Shown here piece by piece: positions 63,454-64,000 of a stretch of 64,000 nt of DNA (positions are counted from its first letter, which is position 1; every line of letters starts with the position of its first letter). The DNA lies in the NCBI GenBank assembly GCA_018195615.1, contig JAGTPG010000002.1:3600501-3664500 (forward strand). Reading direction: 5' to 3'. The DNA is from Streptomyces tuirus. GTDB taxonomy: Bacteria; Actinomycetota; Actinomycetes; Streptomycetales; Streptomycetaceae. The notes under the pieces are model-generated. The model had not been told where the DNA came from. It saw only the letters and a list, made by a program, of their open reading frames with translations, and did not search any database. The translations under genes and the position numbers were made by a program.

Positions 63454-63636
63454 CGTGCAGGGTCCGGAGCCCTCGATGCTGCGAACTACGGTGCTGGACT
63501 CCTCGAGGACGAGGTCAGCTCCGTACGGGCCCTGGACCGCCTGAAGGAGTTCTCCCAGCGGCTCGAACCACACAAGTCCGTTCCAGCAGTGCGCGAATTC
63601 CGCGAACGTCTCCGGGCGATGCTCGTAACAGCGTGA
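63454..63636 (+). pseudogene. 3' remnant of a regulator-like gene
   Basis: In the 323-bp gap after the methyltransferase, the frame ending at TGA 63634-63636 reads GAGLLEDEVSSVRALDRLKE and FSQRLEPHKSVPAVREFRER, then LRAMLVTA. This resembles the C-terminal helices of TPR-type XRE regulators. No start codon or 5' part is present, so it is probably a gene scar. Nothing else was seen in the gap. Confidence 0.5.
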
Positions 63637-63704
63637 TCAGTATCGCCCTCCGCCGAGAGTAATGCCGCTCCCTGGCGCATGAGGCCGAGTGCCAGGATGG
63701 CGGC

Positions 63705-64000
63705 ATGACGACGATCCACGGTGAGGTCGCGGCCGGGTTCGAACCGGTGCGTGAGGCGTTCGCAGCGAACTTCGCCCGGCACGGGGACATCGGAGCAGCA
63801 GTCTGCGTATATCGAGATGGTCGGCCGGTGGTGGACCTGTGGGGTGGAGTCTCCGACCGTGACACCGGTCGCCCTTGGGCGCGGGACACTCTGCAGCTCG
63901 TCTACTCGGCGACCAAAGGGGCGACCGCGACTGCGGCCCATCTGCTGGTCCAGCGAGGCCTGCTGGACCTAGATGCTCCGGTGGCCAAGTACTGGCCGGA
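63705..64000 (+). CDS. Serine hydrolase / beta-lactamase-family esterase (partial)
   Basis: The first 98 codons of a class-C beta-lactamase-like serine hydrolase; the gene runs off the window. VREAFAANFARHGDIGAAVCVY is followed by RPVVDLWGGVSDRDTGRPW and the catalytic SxxK motif in LVYSATKGATATAAHLLV (Ser and Lys about residues 71 and 74). The ATG at 63705 starts the frame. No signal peptide, so probably a cytoplasmic esterase. Confidence 0.85.
   Translation, partial: MTTIHGEVAAGFEPVREAFAANFARHGDIGAAVCVYRDGRPVVDLWGGVSDRDTGRPWARDTLQLVYSATKGATATAAHLLVQRGLLDLDAPVAKYWP

Overview
The window is very GC-rich chromosomal DNA of a Streptomyces. Evidence for this includes G/C-biased third codon positions, three identical tRNA-Lys(CUU) genes, Tat-type lipoproteins, DUF397 and Scr1-type regulators, and a block matching the cslA-glxA region of Streptomyces coelicolor (cdgA, then an ehu-type transporter, lpmP, cslA, glxA and an endoglucanase). 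No replication origin, plasmid functions or CRISPR array were seen.

Layout. Positions 1-45600 look like core chromosome: a tandem duplication at the left edge; tRNA-Lys 1; a secreted M6-type metallopeptidase; cdgA (PAS-GGDEF-EAL, cyclic-di-GMP); a catabolic block (two maleate-isomerase-like enzymes, hydroxyacid dehydrogenase, amidase, DUF3830, ehuBCDA transporter, IclR regulator); tRNA-Lys 2; an acyl-CoA-ligase-like gene; the cell-surface glycan block (lpmP, SPFH protein, NlpC/P60-like protein, tRNA-Lys 3, GntR regulator, cslA, glxA, GH6 glucanase) with a trypsin-STAND-WD40 protein inside it; class F sortase and secreted proteins, one with an LAXTG anchor; ROK regulator with a divergent oxidoreductase; flavin oxidoreductases, FAH hydrolase, a second YidC and a GH30 glycosidase. 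Positions 45600-64000 are accessory: an IS110-family element with a candidate bridge RNA; a structured non-coding segment; a low-GC modification/defence island (Vsr, XRE-GHKL ATPase, two unknown proteins, an apparently intact cytosine methyltransferase and a methyltransferase paralogue lacking its catalytic cysteine); a truncated HAD gene and an IS5 scar; an ATP-binding/XRE/DUF397 regulatory trio; a graspetide (tgmABC-like) cluster with its XRE-TPR regulator; and the start of a serine hydrolase.

How the genes fit together. CslA and GlxA make and oxidise a beta-glycan at hyphal tips. LpmP (which has a DasR-like operator) and the GH6 enzyme probably process it, and CdgA sets the developmental second messenger. 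The ehu block imports and degrades a small amino-acid-like compound. The island genes overlap by start/stop codons and probably act as one unit.

Caveat. About twenty reading-frame breaks occur, nearly all in runs of 3-5 G or C and nearly all repaired by one base. This suggests indel errors in the assembly rather than mass gene decay. Such genes are listed as frameshifted (pseudogene type) with the position that restores the frame.
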